Shown here: piece after piece, positions 1-9,236 of the stretch
Layout of the letters: each line of letters starts with the position of its first letter
Numbering within the stretch: position 1 is the stretch's first letter
Origin: Cyclobacteriaceae bacterium
Lineage (GTDB): Bacteria; Bacteroidota; Bacteroidia; Cytophagales; Cyclobacteriaceae
NCBI GenBank assembly: GCA_019638395.1
Contig: JAHBTX010000003.1
Location: 620,001-684,000, forward strand
Length of the DNA stretch: 64,000 bases
Reading direction: 5' to 3'
Notes under the pieces: model-generated
What the model was told of the DNA's origin: nothing
Databases searched by the model: none
Seen by the model: the letters and a program-made list of their open reading frames with translations, nothing else
Position numbers and translations under genes: made by a program

Positions 1-482
1 GAGATTTGTTGAGCATCAAAGCCATTAAAGTAATTTAAACGCTGGCATTCGCCTACTGTCTTTAGCAGGATATCAAAAGCACGGTCGCCCTCGTCCCATT
101 CTTCAAAGCAATTTGCCACATGCTTCAGCGGCTCTTCCATATTGAAGATAAGTTTATATATATCAGGGTTTTGTAAGGCAAATTGAATATAAGCTCTTCC
201 CATGCCTTTTAATCTCTCAAAAGGATGCGAAATGTGATTTAGTACTTCAAAATGGCTAACTAAAAGTTTAAACCCTTCGCTGTGCAAGGCATGCACAATT
301 TCATTTTTGTCTTTATAATAGAGATAGATAGTGGCAGGAGAGTACTCGATCTTTTCGGCAATAGCCCGTATAGAAGTAGCTTCAAGGCCCTTTTCGGCAA
401 ATAGAGACTTGGCAGCATCCAGGATTTCCCGTTTCAGGTCTTCCTTGTGGCGTTCTTTTCTTTCGGCTACTCCCATAAGCAT
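1..482 (-). CDS. TetR/AcrR family transcriptional regulator (3' end outside window)
   Basis: The minus-strand frame from an ATG at 482 (or the nearby ATG at 476) is open to the window edge, giving about 160 residues with no stop. The N-terminus reads as a TetR helix-turn-helix: KREILDAAKSLFAEKG, then TSIRAIAEKIEYSP, then ATIYLYYKDKNEIV. This is the classic TetR order with the recognition helix ending in the YxYYKDK block. The C-terminal part (FERLKGMGRAYIQFALQNPDIYKLIF) looks like a WHG/TetR_C ligand domain. Family members are repressors that release DNA on binding a small ligand. The gene is divergent from the receptor gene at 655, so the 172-bp spacer could carry an operator; I see no clear palindrome there. 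Target and ligand are unknown. Confidence 0.9.
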   Translation of the reverse strand, partial: MLMGVAERKERHKEDLKREILDAAKSLFAEKGLEATSIRAIAEKIEYSPATIYLYYKDKNEIVHALHSEGFKLLVSHFEVLNHISHPFERLKGMGRAYIQFALQNPDIYKLIFNMEEPLKHVANCFEEWDEGDRAFDILLKTVGECQRLNYFNGFDAQQI

Positions 483-654
483 GGCAAAGTAAACGGAAAA
501 TTATGAACAGTGTTTAGTATATCGTGTTTTTTTCCTTCATAAAATCCAAAACGTCAATTTTAGCCTGTTTGAGGCATTTGACCATTGATAATAGTTAAGG
601 TTACATGAGTTACTATTTTTCCGATCTTTAACCTGAACCAACGTTGATTTAGAG

Positions 655-2559
655 GTGCGCGCTTTTTTTTTATTTGTTTTGTTTACTATCGGCTGGGATG
701 CCCTGTCTCAAACAGCTACCACTCAGGATAATACCGATGAGCGGATTTTTTTTCTGAACGAACTGGAATTCTTAGTCGACTCTACCAACTCTCTTTCATT
801 CGAACAAATTTCGCAACCGCAGGCTGCTCAAAAGTTTAAACGCAGGCCGGCCTATCAAAACAAAGATTATCGATCTGGCGAATCATACTGGATTCGCTTT
901 TCTGTAGCGCATATTGCAACAGAAAAAGTTTGGCTGATTGAGTTTTATGATCAAACGATCGACCACATTGAAGCCTACATTCCTAAACCAGACGGCACGT
1001 ACGAAAAGCGAGTGATGGGCGATGCCTATCCGTTTCAGAATCGAAAATTCGGCCATAAAAATTTTGAAGTGCAGCTTTACCTGCACGATCCTTCCATACA
1101 ATATTATTACTTCCGCGTTCAATCGCACGAGTTTGCCGACATCCGCATTGCCTTTCGGTCTGTGGATCGCTTCATCTATTACTCACTCAACGAGTACTTC
1201 CTTTTCGGAACATTCTACGGCATGATTGTGATTATTGCGCTGTACAACTTTTTGGTATTTCTGGCCATTCGCGAAATCAAGAATGTTTATTATATCTTCT
1301 ATATTGTAAGCGTAGCGCTTTATGCCATGAGTTTAGATGGCGTAGGATTTCAATATATATGGCCCAACCATCCGCAATGGAATGATTATGCTTCGGGTAT
1401 CTGCCTGTATTCGGTAATACTATGGGCTCTTGTTTTTACCCGAAGATTTTTAAGTACCCGTGCAAAAGCGCCCCGCATCGATCTGGCGCTTAAGGTTATG
1501 ATTGTGGTACGTACACTTGTGTTCTTGTTCGAGTTATTCTTTTACCCGGAGTTTTTTGCTTTCCGGTTTATTGAAATCTTACCGCTATCACTCATTTATT
1601 ATGCTGGCGTGTATGTATTAATGCGCGGCTATCGCCCGGCCCGGTATTTCGTAATTGCGTACGGGTTGTTGCTGATTGGCTTCTTTGTTCGCACACTGGT
1701 GTTCTTCAATATTATAGCGCTTACTACGGTTTCGCACTACAGTTTGCACTTCAGTTTTGTGGTTGAAATGTTATTCCTCACGTTTGCGTTGGGCGATAGA
1801 ATTACGATTTTAAAAGATAATCGCGATCGGGCATTGCGCAGAATCATCCATCAGCATGAAGTGAACATGGCTCTAAAAGATAAGGTTACCCGCGAGTTGG
1901 AACAAAAAGTGAGCGAACGAACCATCGAACTGAATTTGAAAAATGCCGAACTAGAAGAAAGTAATGACCGCCTGACTCGGCAAACTTCCGAAATTAACAA
2001 GATCAATTCGGTGCTTGATCTTGATAACTGGAAATTAAAGAACCGGATAAAAGAAGTGTTAGAAGAGCGCTTGCTCGAAAAAACTATGGATTATGAGGAG
2101 TTTAAGACGCTTTATCCGGATACATTAGCCTGCCATCGGTTTTTGGAAGATTTAAAATGGCAGGCAGGGTTTACCTGCCGTAAGTGCGCAAACAACAAAT
2201 ATTTTGATGGAGCTCAGAAATTTGCCCGCAGGTGTACCCGCTGCGGCTATAACGAATCAATAACCGCATACACCGTTTTTCATGGCATAAAATTTCCAAT
2301 CGATAAGGCATTTTACATTGCTTATCTGGCCGTTACCGGAAGGAAGGGGGCAACATTAGAGGCACTGGCAGCGCAATTAGATGTAGGAGTTAATGCAATT
2401 TGGGGTTTTCGGAAGAAGGTTACAGATCGTATTGCCGAGCTTAGTGAACAAGGCAATGAAATAACAGCCTCCCGGTGGCAGGATATTATTCTTGATTTTG
2501 AGCAAAAAAGTCTAAGACCAAAATCTAAGTCGGCTAAACATGAAAACGTTTCCGAATAA
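655..2559 (+). CDS. 7TMR-DISM membrane receptor fused to IS1595-type transposase zinc-ribbon/HTH domain
   Basis: This 634-aa protein starts at GTG; an in-frame TGA at 634 rules out anything much further upstream. Seen: signal peptide (1-19); an extracellular beta domain of 7TMR-DISMED2 type (about 28-172); seven hydrophobic segments (about 183-205, 211-228, 245-264, 278-297, 303-324, 330-350, 360-382); a charged coiled coil (385-476). Then comes EFKTLYPDTLACHRFLEDLKW leading to a four-cysteine ribbon (Cys508, 511, 527, 530), VFHGIKFPIDKAF, and a helix-turn-helix-like LAAQLDVGVNAIWGFRKKV. That C-terminal block follows the whole N-terminal DNA-binding region of IS1595/ISXO2 transposases (Zn_Tnp_IS1595), but no DDE catalytic domain follows. 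7TMR-DISM proteins normally end in kinase, cyclase or other signalling modules. Inference: a membrane receptor with a domesticated transposase DNA-binding output. It lies 225 bp upstream of the SusC gene, the natural candidate target. Confidence 0.88.
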   Translation: MRAFFLFVLFTIGWDALSQTATTQDNTDERIFFLNELEFLVDSTNSLSFEQISQPQAAQKFKRRPAYQNKDYRSGESYWIRFSVAHIATEKVWLIEFYDQTIDHIEAYIPKPDGTYEKRVMGDAYPFQNRKFGHKNFEVQLYLHDPSIQYYYFRVQSHEFADIRIAFRSVDRFIYYSLNEYFLFGTFYGMIVIIALYNFLVFLAIREIKNVYYIFYIVSVALYAMSLDGVGFQYIWPNHPQWNDYASGICLYSVILWALVFTRRFLSTRAKAPRIDLALKVMIVVRTLVFLFELFFYPEFFAFRFIEILPLSLIYYAGVYVLMRGYRPARYFVIAYGLLLIGFFVRTLVFFNIIALTTVSHYSLHFSFVVEMLFLTFALGDRITILKDNRDRALRRIIHQHEVNMALKDKVTRELEQKVSERTIELNLKNAELEESNDRLTRQTSEINKINSVLDLDNWKLKNRIKEVLEERLLEKTMDYEEFKTLYPDTLACHRFLEDLKWQAGFTCRKCANNKYFDGAQKFARRCTRCGYNESITAYTVFHGIKFPIDKAFYIAYLAVTGRKGATLEALAAQLDVGVNAIWGFRKKVTDRIAELSEQGNEITASRWQDIILDFEQKSLRPKSKSAKHENVSE

Positions 2560-2643
2560 TTAACATCTGCCACGCATTGCGATTAAATGTTTTTTAATAA
2601 AAAAATTAATGCCTCAAGTCCTTCAATTATACATGCTAACGTT

Positions 2644-2682
2644 TGAAATCAATGTTTTTATTCAATGAAAACATGATTTTCG
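2644..2682. repeat. Imperfect inverted repeat upstream of susC
   Basis: Between the receptor gene and susC the sequence has ATGTTTT and AAAACAT arms (7 bp each) flanked by GAAATCA and GATTTTC, separated by about nine bases. The outer arms pair only with a one-base shift. It could be an operator for a dimeric regulator or just AT-rich coincidence. No clear TAnnTTTG promoter box was found nearby. Confidence 0.3.
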
Positions 2683-2762
2683 CAACTTCCAGTTTGCACT
2701 CGAAAAAATCATAAAATTTTAAAAAAATATCGCTTTAGTAGTTGCGTATTTCAAAATTAGAA

Positions 2763-2784
2763 GCGCGAAACAAATAAATCGCGC
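2763..2784 (+). promoter_or_regulatory. GC-rich hairpin abutting the susC start codon
   Basis: GCGCGA (2763-2768) and TCGCGC (2779-2784) are perfect six-base complements around a ten-base A-rich loop. The right arm ends exactly at the ATG at 2785. In the mRNA this would fold over the ribosome-loading region. ATGs at 2791 and 2794 are alternative starts just downstream. A translational control role is inference only. Confidence 0.35.
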
Positions 2785-5700
2785 ATGTCTATGATGAGAA
2801 AACTACTATTAACAGCCTTGTTTTCAGCTACTTTGCTGACAGTAATCATGGCTCAGGACCGGTTAGTATCCGGAAAAGTTACCTCTGCAGATGATGGATC
2901 CACCCTGCCGGGGGTAAGTGTGTTGGTGCAGGGTACCACAAAAGGTACCGCTACGGATGCAAACGGGGGGTTTTCGTTAACCCTTGCATCAGGCGAAAAT
3001 ACCCTGATTTTCAGTTTTATTGGGTATAAAACCCAAACTGTTGAGGTAGGTAGCCAATCAACAATCAACATTGTACTGGAAACAGACATTACTTCTTTGG
3101 ACGAAGTGGTGGTGGTAGGTTATGGTGTTCAAAAGGAGAAAGACCTTACTTCTTCTATTACTACTATTAAGGCAACCGAGTTAATGAAAACACCACAAGG
3201 CCAGGCTATGCAAGCCTTGCAGGGTAAAGTACCGGGTGTGCAAATTGTTAATAGTGGGGCTCCGGGCGCATCACCAACAGTACGTATTCGCGGTATTGGT
3301 TCGTTTCCGGGCTCAGGAAATACCAATCCTTTATACGTAGTGGATGGAATGTTTTTCGATAACATCGACTTCCTCAACCCATCTGATATCGAGTCGATTT
3401 CTGTAATGAAAGATGCCTCAGCGGCAGCTATATATGGTGTGCGCGCGGCTAATGGCGTGGTGCTCATTACAACAAAATCCGGAAGCAAAAACATGGCCCC
3501 TGAAATAACCTATGAAGGTTATTATGGAACACAGATAGCGCAAAACGTGCTGAAGATGGCTAACGCAGAACAATTCACCAACATGGCTATCGAATCAGGT
3601 GTGCCGGCCGATGCACTTTACATTCAAAATGCCATGCAGCGCTACGGGCGCAGCAGAATAAATCCGAACGTTCCCGATGTAAATACGGACTGGTACAAAG
3701 AAATTTTAAGACCTGCTGGTATTCAAAACCATAGTATTAACATGGCTGGTGGTGATAACAAGGCAACGTATGCCGTGGGTGCCAGCTACTTTGCGCAAGA
3801 TGGTATTCTGGATATGGAAAACAGCTATGAAAGATTTAACCTGCGCATGAAGTTAGATTACAACGCAACCGATTGGTTAACCGTAGGCGGTAACGTGATT
3901 ATTAGTAATGCCACGCGTTACGATCAGGCCGCCTCGGCCTGGAATGTTGCCTACTTTGCTGTGCCGGTAATGCCGGTTATTGACGAGCAAAATGTAAATG
4001 CAGTTCCAACCCGTTATGCCAGTGCACAAACCCTTGGTTATCGCGATGGTAAGAATCCGTTTCCGTACATGGACTATACCAAAAATCTGCAGCGCATACG
4101 CAAGGTGCTGGCAAACTTCTATGTAAAGTTTGATTTGATGCCGGAACAAAAGAATAAGCTCACGTTTATGTCGGCCTATAACAATGGTTCTACTTTCCTT
4201 AACACACGAAATGTCGGTTTACCATTTTTTGTGAGCGATGCCTTGCAACGAAACATCTCTACCATCAGCAAAAGCAACGACACCTATTTTAATCAGATTT
4301 GGGATAACGTGCTAACGTATAACGAATCGTTTGGAAACCACAACATAACCGCTATGGCCGGAGCTTCGTTCCGCGATGAATCGTGGGAGTATCTTACTGC
4401 AGCGGCTACTGATTTGATTACACCCGATCAGATTAATTCGTGGTATATCAGCCGCACAGGTGCTGCTGCCAACACACGAACCACCTCCGATGATGGAACC
4501 CGCCAATACGGAATGTCATACTTCGGTCGCGTGGCATACAACTTTAAAGATAAATACCTGCTGTATGGAACCATGCGTGCTGACGGTACCTCCAAGTATC
4601 AGGATAAGTGGGGATATTTTCCGAGTGTAGGTGCTGGTTGGGTTATTTCAGAAGAAGACTTTATGAGTGTACCGGCCATCAACTACCTGAAGCTTAGAGC
4701 AAGCTGGGGTAGATTAGGAAATAGCAGCGTGGCTGCCAGCGATGGTAACTTTACAACCAGTAGTGTAAACGTAGCCATTAACGGAGTGCAATATGCCGGT
4801 ACGTTAGCCAATAACACCTTTACTTATTTGAAATGGGAAGTAGTAGAGGAAACTAATATTGGTGCAACGGCAACCATCTTAAATAATAAGTTAACGTTGG
4901 ATGCTGACTATTTTATCCGCGATACAAAAGATGCAGTAATTCCGGTTCAGGTTCCCCTGATTGGTGGAACAGTAAGAAGACAAGTAGGTGTAATTCGTAA
5001 CTCAGGTTTTGAATTAGCACTAAATTGGAATGATAATATCGGATCGGATATCCGCTACAACGTAGGGCTTAACATCGGTACCCTTAAAAATCAAGCCCGC
5101 GATTTGTACGGCCAGGAATACATTGACGGTGGCTCTGCCGAATTCCGTCAGCGCACGATAGTAGGCAATCCATTGGCAGCTTTCTTTGGTTACGAAGTTC
5201 TTGGGGTATATCAAACTGCAGAAGAAGTGGCGGCCGATCCTACAGCGGTGGCACAGGGTGGTATTGTACCGGGCGATTTTAAATACAAAGATCAGAATGG
5301 CGATGGTGTAATTAACGATGCCGACCGTGTGGTCCTTGGCTCATACCTACCCACCTTTAGCTATGGCGCTAACCTGGGCATCAACTATAAGAATATCGAC
5401 TTCTCGCTTAACCTGATGGGCCAAAACGGAAACAAAATTTTGAATCGTAAACGTGGTGAAATAATCTGGACACCCGATGGCAACATGGATGCTGATCTCG
5501 CAATCAATCGCTGGCACGGGCCGGGTACTTCTAACAAGTATCCTTCTGCGGCCGGATTGCGCAAAAGCTGGAATCAAAAGATGAGCGATTATTTTGTTGA
5601 AGATGGTTCTTTCTTCCGCATTCAGAATATCAGCATCGGCTATAGCCTGAAAGGAAAAGAACTACTGGGCATACGCGTTCCGCAAACCCGTATATCGTTT

Positions 5701-5826
5701 ACAGCCGAGCGTCCGCTAACCGTTTTCCAATACAATGGCTTTAATCCGGAAGTGGAAAACGGAATTGACACACAAACGTACCCTATACCGGCTGTTTACA
5801 CTGTTGGACTGAATGTTAAATTTTAA
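2785..5826 (+). CDS. SusC/RagA family TonB-linked outer-membrane transporter
   Basis: A 1013-aa outer-membrane importer that takes up oligosaccharides with energy from TonB. Visible parts: signal peptide ending near MAQ (about 24); a carboxypeptidase-like regulatory domain (about 25-105, GKVTSADDGSTLPGVSVLVQ); a plug with the SusC signature (NPLYVVDGMFFDNIDFLNP, then IESISVMKDASAAAIYGVRA); a long beta-barrel; and an acidic DQNGDGVINDADR loop common in SusC proteins. It ends in aromatic YTVGLNVKF, as expected of a barrel. The length is normal for the family. The SusD gene follows after 14 bp, so the two should form the usual SusCD complex. ATGs at 2785, 2791 and 2794 are all possible starts. 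Substrate is inferred from the downstream hydrolases, not from this protein. Confidence 0.95.
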   Translation: MSMMRKLLLTALFSATLLTVIMAQDRLVSGKVTSADDGSTLPGVSVLVQGTTKGTATDANGGFSLTLASGENTLIFSFIGYKTQTVEVGSQSTINIVLETDITSLDEVVVVGYGVQKEKDLTSSITTIKATELMKTPQGQAMQALQGKVPGVQIVNSGAPGASPTVRIRGIGSFPGSGNTNPLYVVDGMFFDNIDFLNPSDIESISVMKDASAAAIYGVRAANGVVLITTKSGSKNMAPEITYEGYYGTQIAQNVLKMANAEQFTNMAIESGVPADALYIQNAMQRYGRSRINPNVPDVNTDWYKEILRPAGIQNHSINMAGGDNKATYAVGASYFAQDGILDMENSYERFNLRMKLDYNATDWLTVGGNVIISNATRYDQAASAWNVAYFAVPVMPVIDEQNVNAVPTRYASAQTLGYRDGKNPFPYMDYTKNLQRIRKVLANFYVKFDLMPEQKNKLTFMSAYNNGSTFLNTRNVGLPFFVSDALQRNISTISKSNDTYFNQIWDNVLTYNESFGNHNITAMAGASFRDESWEYLTAAATDLITPDQINSWYISRTGAAANTRTTSDDGTRQYGMSYFGRVAYNFKDKYLLYGTMRADGTSKYQDKWGYFPSVGAGWVISEEDFMSVPAINYLKLRASWGRLGNSSVAASDGNFTTSSVNVAINGVQYAGTLANNTFTYLKWEVVEETNIGATATILNNKLTLDADYFIRDTKDAVIPVQVPLIGGTVRRQVGVIRNSGFELALNWNDNIGSDIRYNVGLNIGTLKNQARDLYGQEYIDGGSAEFRQRTIVGNPLAAFFGYEVLGVYQTAEEVAADPTAVAQGGIVPGDFKYKDQNGDGVINDADRVVLGSYLPTFSYGANLGINYKNIDFSLNLMGQNGNKILNRKRGEIIWTPDGNMDADLAINRWHGPGTSNKYPSAAGLRKSWNQKMSDYFVEDGSFFRIQNISIGYSLKGKELLGIRVPQTRISFTAERPLTVFQYNGFNPEVENGIDTQTYPIPAVYTVGLNVKF

Positions 5827-5840
5827 TTACAGATAAGGTT

Positions 5841-7385
5841 ATGAAATTACAAACTAAACTCTTTAAAGTAGCTGCCTTAAGTACGCTTATGTTCGCGGCA
5901 ACTTCATGCCACGATCTGCTAAACGAACCACCCGAAAACACATCGTTTGTAGAAGATACAGACTATACCAATACCGAAAATATGATTTTACCCTTGCTGG
6001 GTGCTTACGGTAATTTTTATTCCCGTGGGTGGGAGGATATTCCATTAATTTCAGTTCGGGGCGATGATGTAAATGCCGGAGGGTTGGGCGATCAACAGCC
6101 CTATGCCGATACCGACAATTTTGTATATGATCAGGGATATTGGATGTATAACTCACTTTGGCAAAACTTCTTTGGCGATATTATTCGCATGCACTCTGCC
6201 ATGGAACAAATTGCACTCTATAAAGTGCATGCACCCAACCCGGCTGTGGCCGATCAGTATATTGCCGAGGTTAAAGTAATGCGTGCTTTCTTATTGCTTA
6301 ACCTGGCACGTGTTTGGGGAAATGTATTTATTCCGCAATCATCCGATCCATCTGAAATTCTGGTTGCACAACTGGCCACCAAAGATGAAGTGATGCTGCA
6401 CATTTCAAACGAAATGGATGCGGCTATACCCATGCTGCCTAACGTGCGCCCTAACCAGCGCACCGATATACCCGGGGGCATTACCCGCCACACTGCTTTG
6501 GCGGTTAAGGCAATGGCAAACCTGGAGTTGAAAGACTATCAGAAAGTAGCAGATGCCACATCGCTGATCATCAGTTCGAATTTATTTAACCTGCATGGCG
6601 ATTTTTACGAACTGTTTAAGTTAGATGGAAAACTTAACAACGAAAATTTGTTAGAGTTGCAATACTCTGATTTCGGACAAGGATCGGGGCCAGCCATCAC
6701 TTATCTGTTTGCATTCTTTGGCCCTCAAAACTGGACACCCGCAGTTACAGGTTCTGGTGGTGGATGGGGCTTCTACGAACCAAGTATGAAATACATCAAG
6801 TTCATGTTAGATCGCAACGAAACGGTAAGACTTGAAACCAGTGTTATTTTCACGAATCGGGGTATCGAGGCAATCAAAGCCGATCCGAATTATGCTACGT
6901 TGCCTGCGTGGGTTTCAAACACAACCCGCGATAACGACCGCTTCAATGATTATCCACGCGCTATGTTTGCAAGCGGTAAACACTACTGGCCATCTAATCA
7001 GCTTACAACCGGCCGCACGGAGTATGGTACCAACAAGAATTTTATTTGCATTCGGTATGCTGAAATATTGTTAATGCATGCCGAAGCATTAACACGCGGA
7101 GCAACCTCATCGGCTATGACTGCCGATGCGGCTGTAAATATGGTGCGTAACAGAGTAGGGTTGGGTAACCTTACTAACGTAACAAGTCAACAAGTAATGG
7201 ATGAGAAATTTGCCGAACTGGCAATGGAGTGGGGTACCCGCTATTACGACTTAATCCGGTTGGGTAACTTAACGGAGTTGAATTATGATGGCAGAACTTT
7301 TAATGCCTCGAAAACCTATTTGCCTTATCCGCAAGCGCAGGTAGATCAATTACCGGTTTTGAGAACGGCAGGAAGTGGTAATTAA
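5841..7385 (+). CDS. SusD/RagB family surface glycan-binding lipoprotein
   Basis: This 514-aa lipoprotein is the lid partner of SusC. It has a lipoprotein signal with Cys23 (lipobox region AATSC), an N-terminal SusD-like helical region, and the characteristic C-terminal block IRYAEILLMHAEAL followed by EWGTRYYDLIRLG. It is anchored in the outer membrane facing outward and captures oligosaccharide for the transporter. It follows susC by 14 bp and precedes the LamG lipoprotein gene by 25 bp, so one transcript is likely. Length is normal and no defect is visible. Confidence 0.95.
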   Translation: MKLQTKLFKVAALSTLMFAATSCHDLLNEPPENTSFVEDTDYTNTENMILPLLGAYGNFYSRGWEDIPLISVRGDDVNAGGLGDQQPYADTDNFVYDQGYWMYNSLWQNFFGDIIRMHSAMEQIALYKVHAPNPAVADQYIAEVKVMRAFLLLNLARVWGNVFIPQSSDPSEILVAQLATKDEVMLHISNEMDAAIPMLPNVRPNQRTDIPGGITRHTALAVKAMANLELKDYQKVADATSLIISSNLFNLHGDFYELFKLDGKLNNENLLELQYSDFGQGSGPAITYLFAFFGPQNWTPAVTGSGGGWGFYEPSMKYIKFMLDRNETVRLETSVIFTNRGIEAIKADPNYATLPAWVSNTTRDNDRFNDYPRAMFASGKHYWPSNQLTTGRTEYGTNKNFICIRYAEILLMHAEALTRGATSSAMTADAAVNMVRNRVGLGNLTNVTSQQVMDEKFAELAMEWGTRYYDLIRLGNLTELNYDGRTFNASKTYLPYPQAQVDQLPVLRTAGSGN

Positions 7386-7410
7386 TTCAAACCTCAAAAA
7401 AATTAATAGT

Positions 7411-9117
7411 ATGAGAACATTTAAAAATATTATTGCAGCAATAGCCATGATGGGCGTTGTGGGTGCCTGTAATGAGGGCATCGACCCGATTCGGGCTATA
7501 GCCCCGGGCCCGGATGAAACTTCGCCTGTTATTACTGTAACCTATCCGTTAGAAGGTACTGAAATTAAAGTAGCTGAAACTGTGGTTCCGATTAACATTA
7601 AGTTTGAAGTAACAGACGATATTGAAATTAAGAGTATCGTGGTAAAGATGGATGGAAATAATGTGGCAACTTTTAACGAGTTTCTGGATTACCGCAGAGC
7701 GGTTAAAGATATCGTGTATCCAAACCTGACAACAGGCACACACGTGCTAACCATTGAAGCTACCGACATGGAGAATAAGGTTACCACCAAAAACATCAAC
7801 TTCGAAAAAACGCCTCCGTATATTCCGGTTTTTGCGGGTGAAACTTTCTACATGCCGTTTGATGGAATATATACCGAACTAATTACCATCAGCAATGCAA
7901 CTGTAGTAGGTATGCCACAATTTGCCGGAGAAGGTAAGCGTGGTGGTAATGCTTATAAAGGTGCAACCGGTGCGTATTTAAGTTATCCTACGGCCGGTTT
8001 AACAGGTACAGAGTTTAGTGCTTCGTTCTGGATGAAAGTAAACAGTACGCCCGATCGTGCTGGCGTTTTGGTAGCGGGCCCTCCCGGTATTAATACGCGT
8101 ACCCAGGGTTTCCGCTTCTTCCGCGAAAATGCCGGTGGTAAGCAACGCTTTAAGTTAAATGTGGGCAATGGAACTTCCGACTTCTGGTTTGATGGTGGAG
8201 TTAATGCCGATGTGGTTCCCAACACAGGCGAGTGGGTTCACCTTGCTTTCTCTATCTCGGCCACCAATGCTGCGGTTTATATTAATGGCCAGGTAGCATC
8301 GCAAGGGCCGCTTACAGGCGGCATTAACTGGACAGGTTGCGATGTATTCTCTATCATGTCTGGTGCACCGCGCTTTACCGAGTGGAACCACAACTCAGAT
8401 CTAAGCTACATGGATGAACTGCGGTTTTTCAACAAAGCACTTACACAAGCCGATGTGTTGGCAATTATCGGTAGCGATTATTCACCCAAGTATGATGGCG
8501 AAGTATTCTATATGCCTTTCGATGCCGACTATGGCGATTTAGTAGGGGGCAGCAACGCAACTGTGGTTGGTACACCTTCTTTGGATACCGGTAAAAAAGG
8601 GAAAGCGTTTAAAGGTGCAACTGATTCATACCTGACTTATCCTATTGCCGATTTAGGATTAGGCAACGCATTCAGTATTTCGTTCTGGTACAAAGCCAAT
8701 ATTACTCCTGATCGTGCCGGTATTCTTACCGTAGGCCCACCCGGTATAAATACACGCACCAGTGGCTTCCGTTTGTTCCGCGAAAATGGTGCGAACGTGG
8801 TTAAAAGTAATGTGGGTATTGGAACAGGCGATTCCTGGAATGATGGTGGAGCTATATCAGCTACTGATTGGGTATTCGTTACCATGGTGGCCGGTGGCGG
8901 ATCGCATGGTATTTATGTTAATGGTACACTGTTAAGGGCCGAATCAACCTTTACAGGAAACCTTAGCTGGGCCGACTGTGAATTTATTTCGATTGGATCG
9001 GGTGCACCTCGTTTCACCGAGTGGGGCCACCTTTCCGACAATAGCTTGATTGATGAGATAAGAATATTTAATCGCAAACTTTCGCAAGCGGAAATTCAGC
9101 AAATGATGAACGATTAA
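7411..9117 (+). CDS. Surface lipoprotein with Ig-like domain and two tandem LamG domains
   Basis: 568 aa from the ATG at 7411, chosen because it gives a clean lipoprotein signal with Cys20 (VVGAC); an upstream in-frame ATG at 7375 overlaps susD and adds no useful signal. Residues about 35-135 form an Ig-like domain (VITVTYPLEGTEIKV...). Two concanavalin/LamG units of about 190 residues follow, each opening with FYMPFD and carrying GPPGINTRT and GAPRFTEW, so the domain duplicated internally. The gene sits in the SusE/SusF position of the locus and lacks any hydrolase motif. The likely role is binding glycan at the surface and feeding the transporter. Binding specificity cannot be read from the sequence. 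Confidence 0.85.
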   Translation: MRTFKNIIAAIAMMGVVGACNEGIDPIRAIAPGPDETSPVITVTYPLEGTEIKVAETVVPINIKFEVTDDIEIKSIVVKMDGNNVATFNEFLDYRRAVKDIVYPNLTTGTHVLTIEATDMENKVTTKNINFEKTPPYIPVFAGETFYMPFDGIYTELITISNATVVGMPQFAGEGKRGGNAYKGATGAYLSYPTAGLTGTEFSASFWMKVNSTPDRAGVLVAGPPGINTRTQGFRFFRENAGGKQRFKLNVGNGTSDFWFDGGVNADVVPNTGEWVHLAFSISATNAAVYINGQVASQGPLTGGINWTGCDVFSIMSGAPRFTEWNHNSDLSYMDELRFFNKALTQADVLAIIGSDYSPKYDGEVFYMPFDADYGDLVGGSNATVVGTPSLDTGKKGKAFKGATDSYLTYPIADLGLGNAFSISFWYKANITPDRAGILTVGPPGINTRTSGFRLFRENGANVVKSNVGIGTGDSWNDGGAISATDWVFVTMVAGGGSHGIYVNGTLLRAESTFTGNLSWADCEFISIGSGAPRFTEWGHLSDNSLIDEIRIFNRKLSQAEIQQMMND

Positions 9118-9197
9118 AATCTCGTTCAACGAAGATCGTGATGGGTAAAATACTCATCATATATAGGGTTAATTGTTGTTTAGGAGTTTGTTTACTT

Positions 9198-9224
9198 AAG
9201 AGGATACCGAAAAGGTATCCTCTT
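9198..9224 (+). terminator. Strong intercistronic hairpin before the GH144-type gene
   Basis: AAGAGGATACC (9198-9208) and GGTATCCTCTT (9214-9224) are perfect 11-base complements around a GAAAA loop. The tail TACTTACG is not U-rich enough for a standard intrinsic terminator. It may be an attenuator, a processing site or a stabiliser that sets unequal expression of the binding proteins and the hydrolases. It also argues that the glucanase gene starts at 9237 and not at the in-frame codon at 9138. Confidence 0.6.
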
Positions 9225-9236
9225 TACTTACGGGTT

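Noticed and set aside
2176-2500. Possible intact IS1595 insertion sequence downstream of the receptor
   Set aside because: There is no DDE domain, no inverted terminal repeats seen, and the zinc-ribbon is in frame with the receptor to one stop codon.
9138-9236. Longer start for the GH144-type gene at 9138
   Set aside because: It would run the protein through a perfect 11-bp hairpin and place the lipoprotein signal 33 residues inside.
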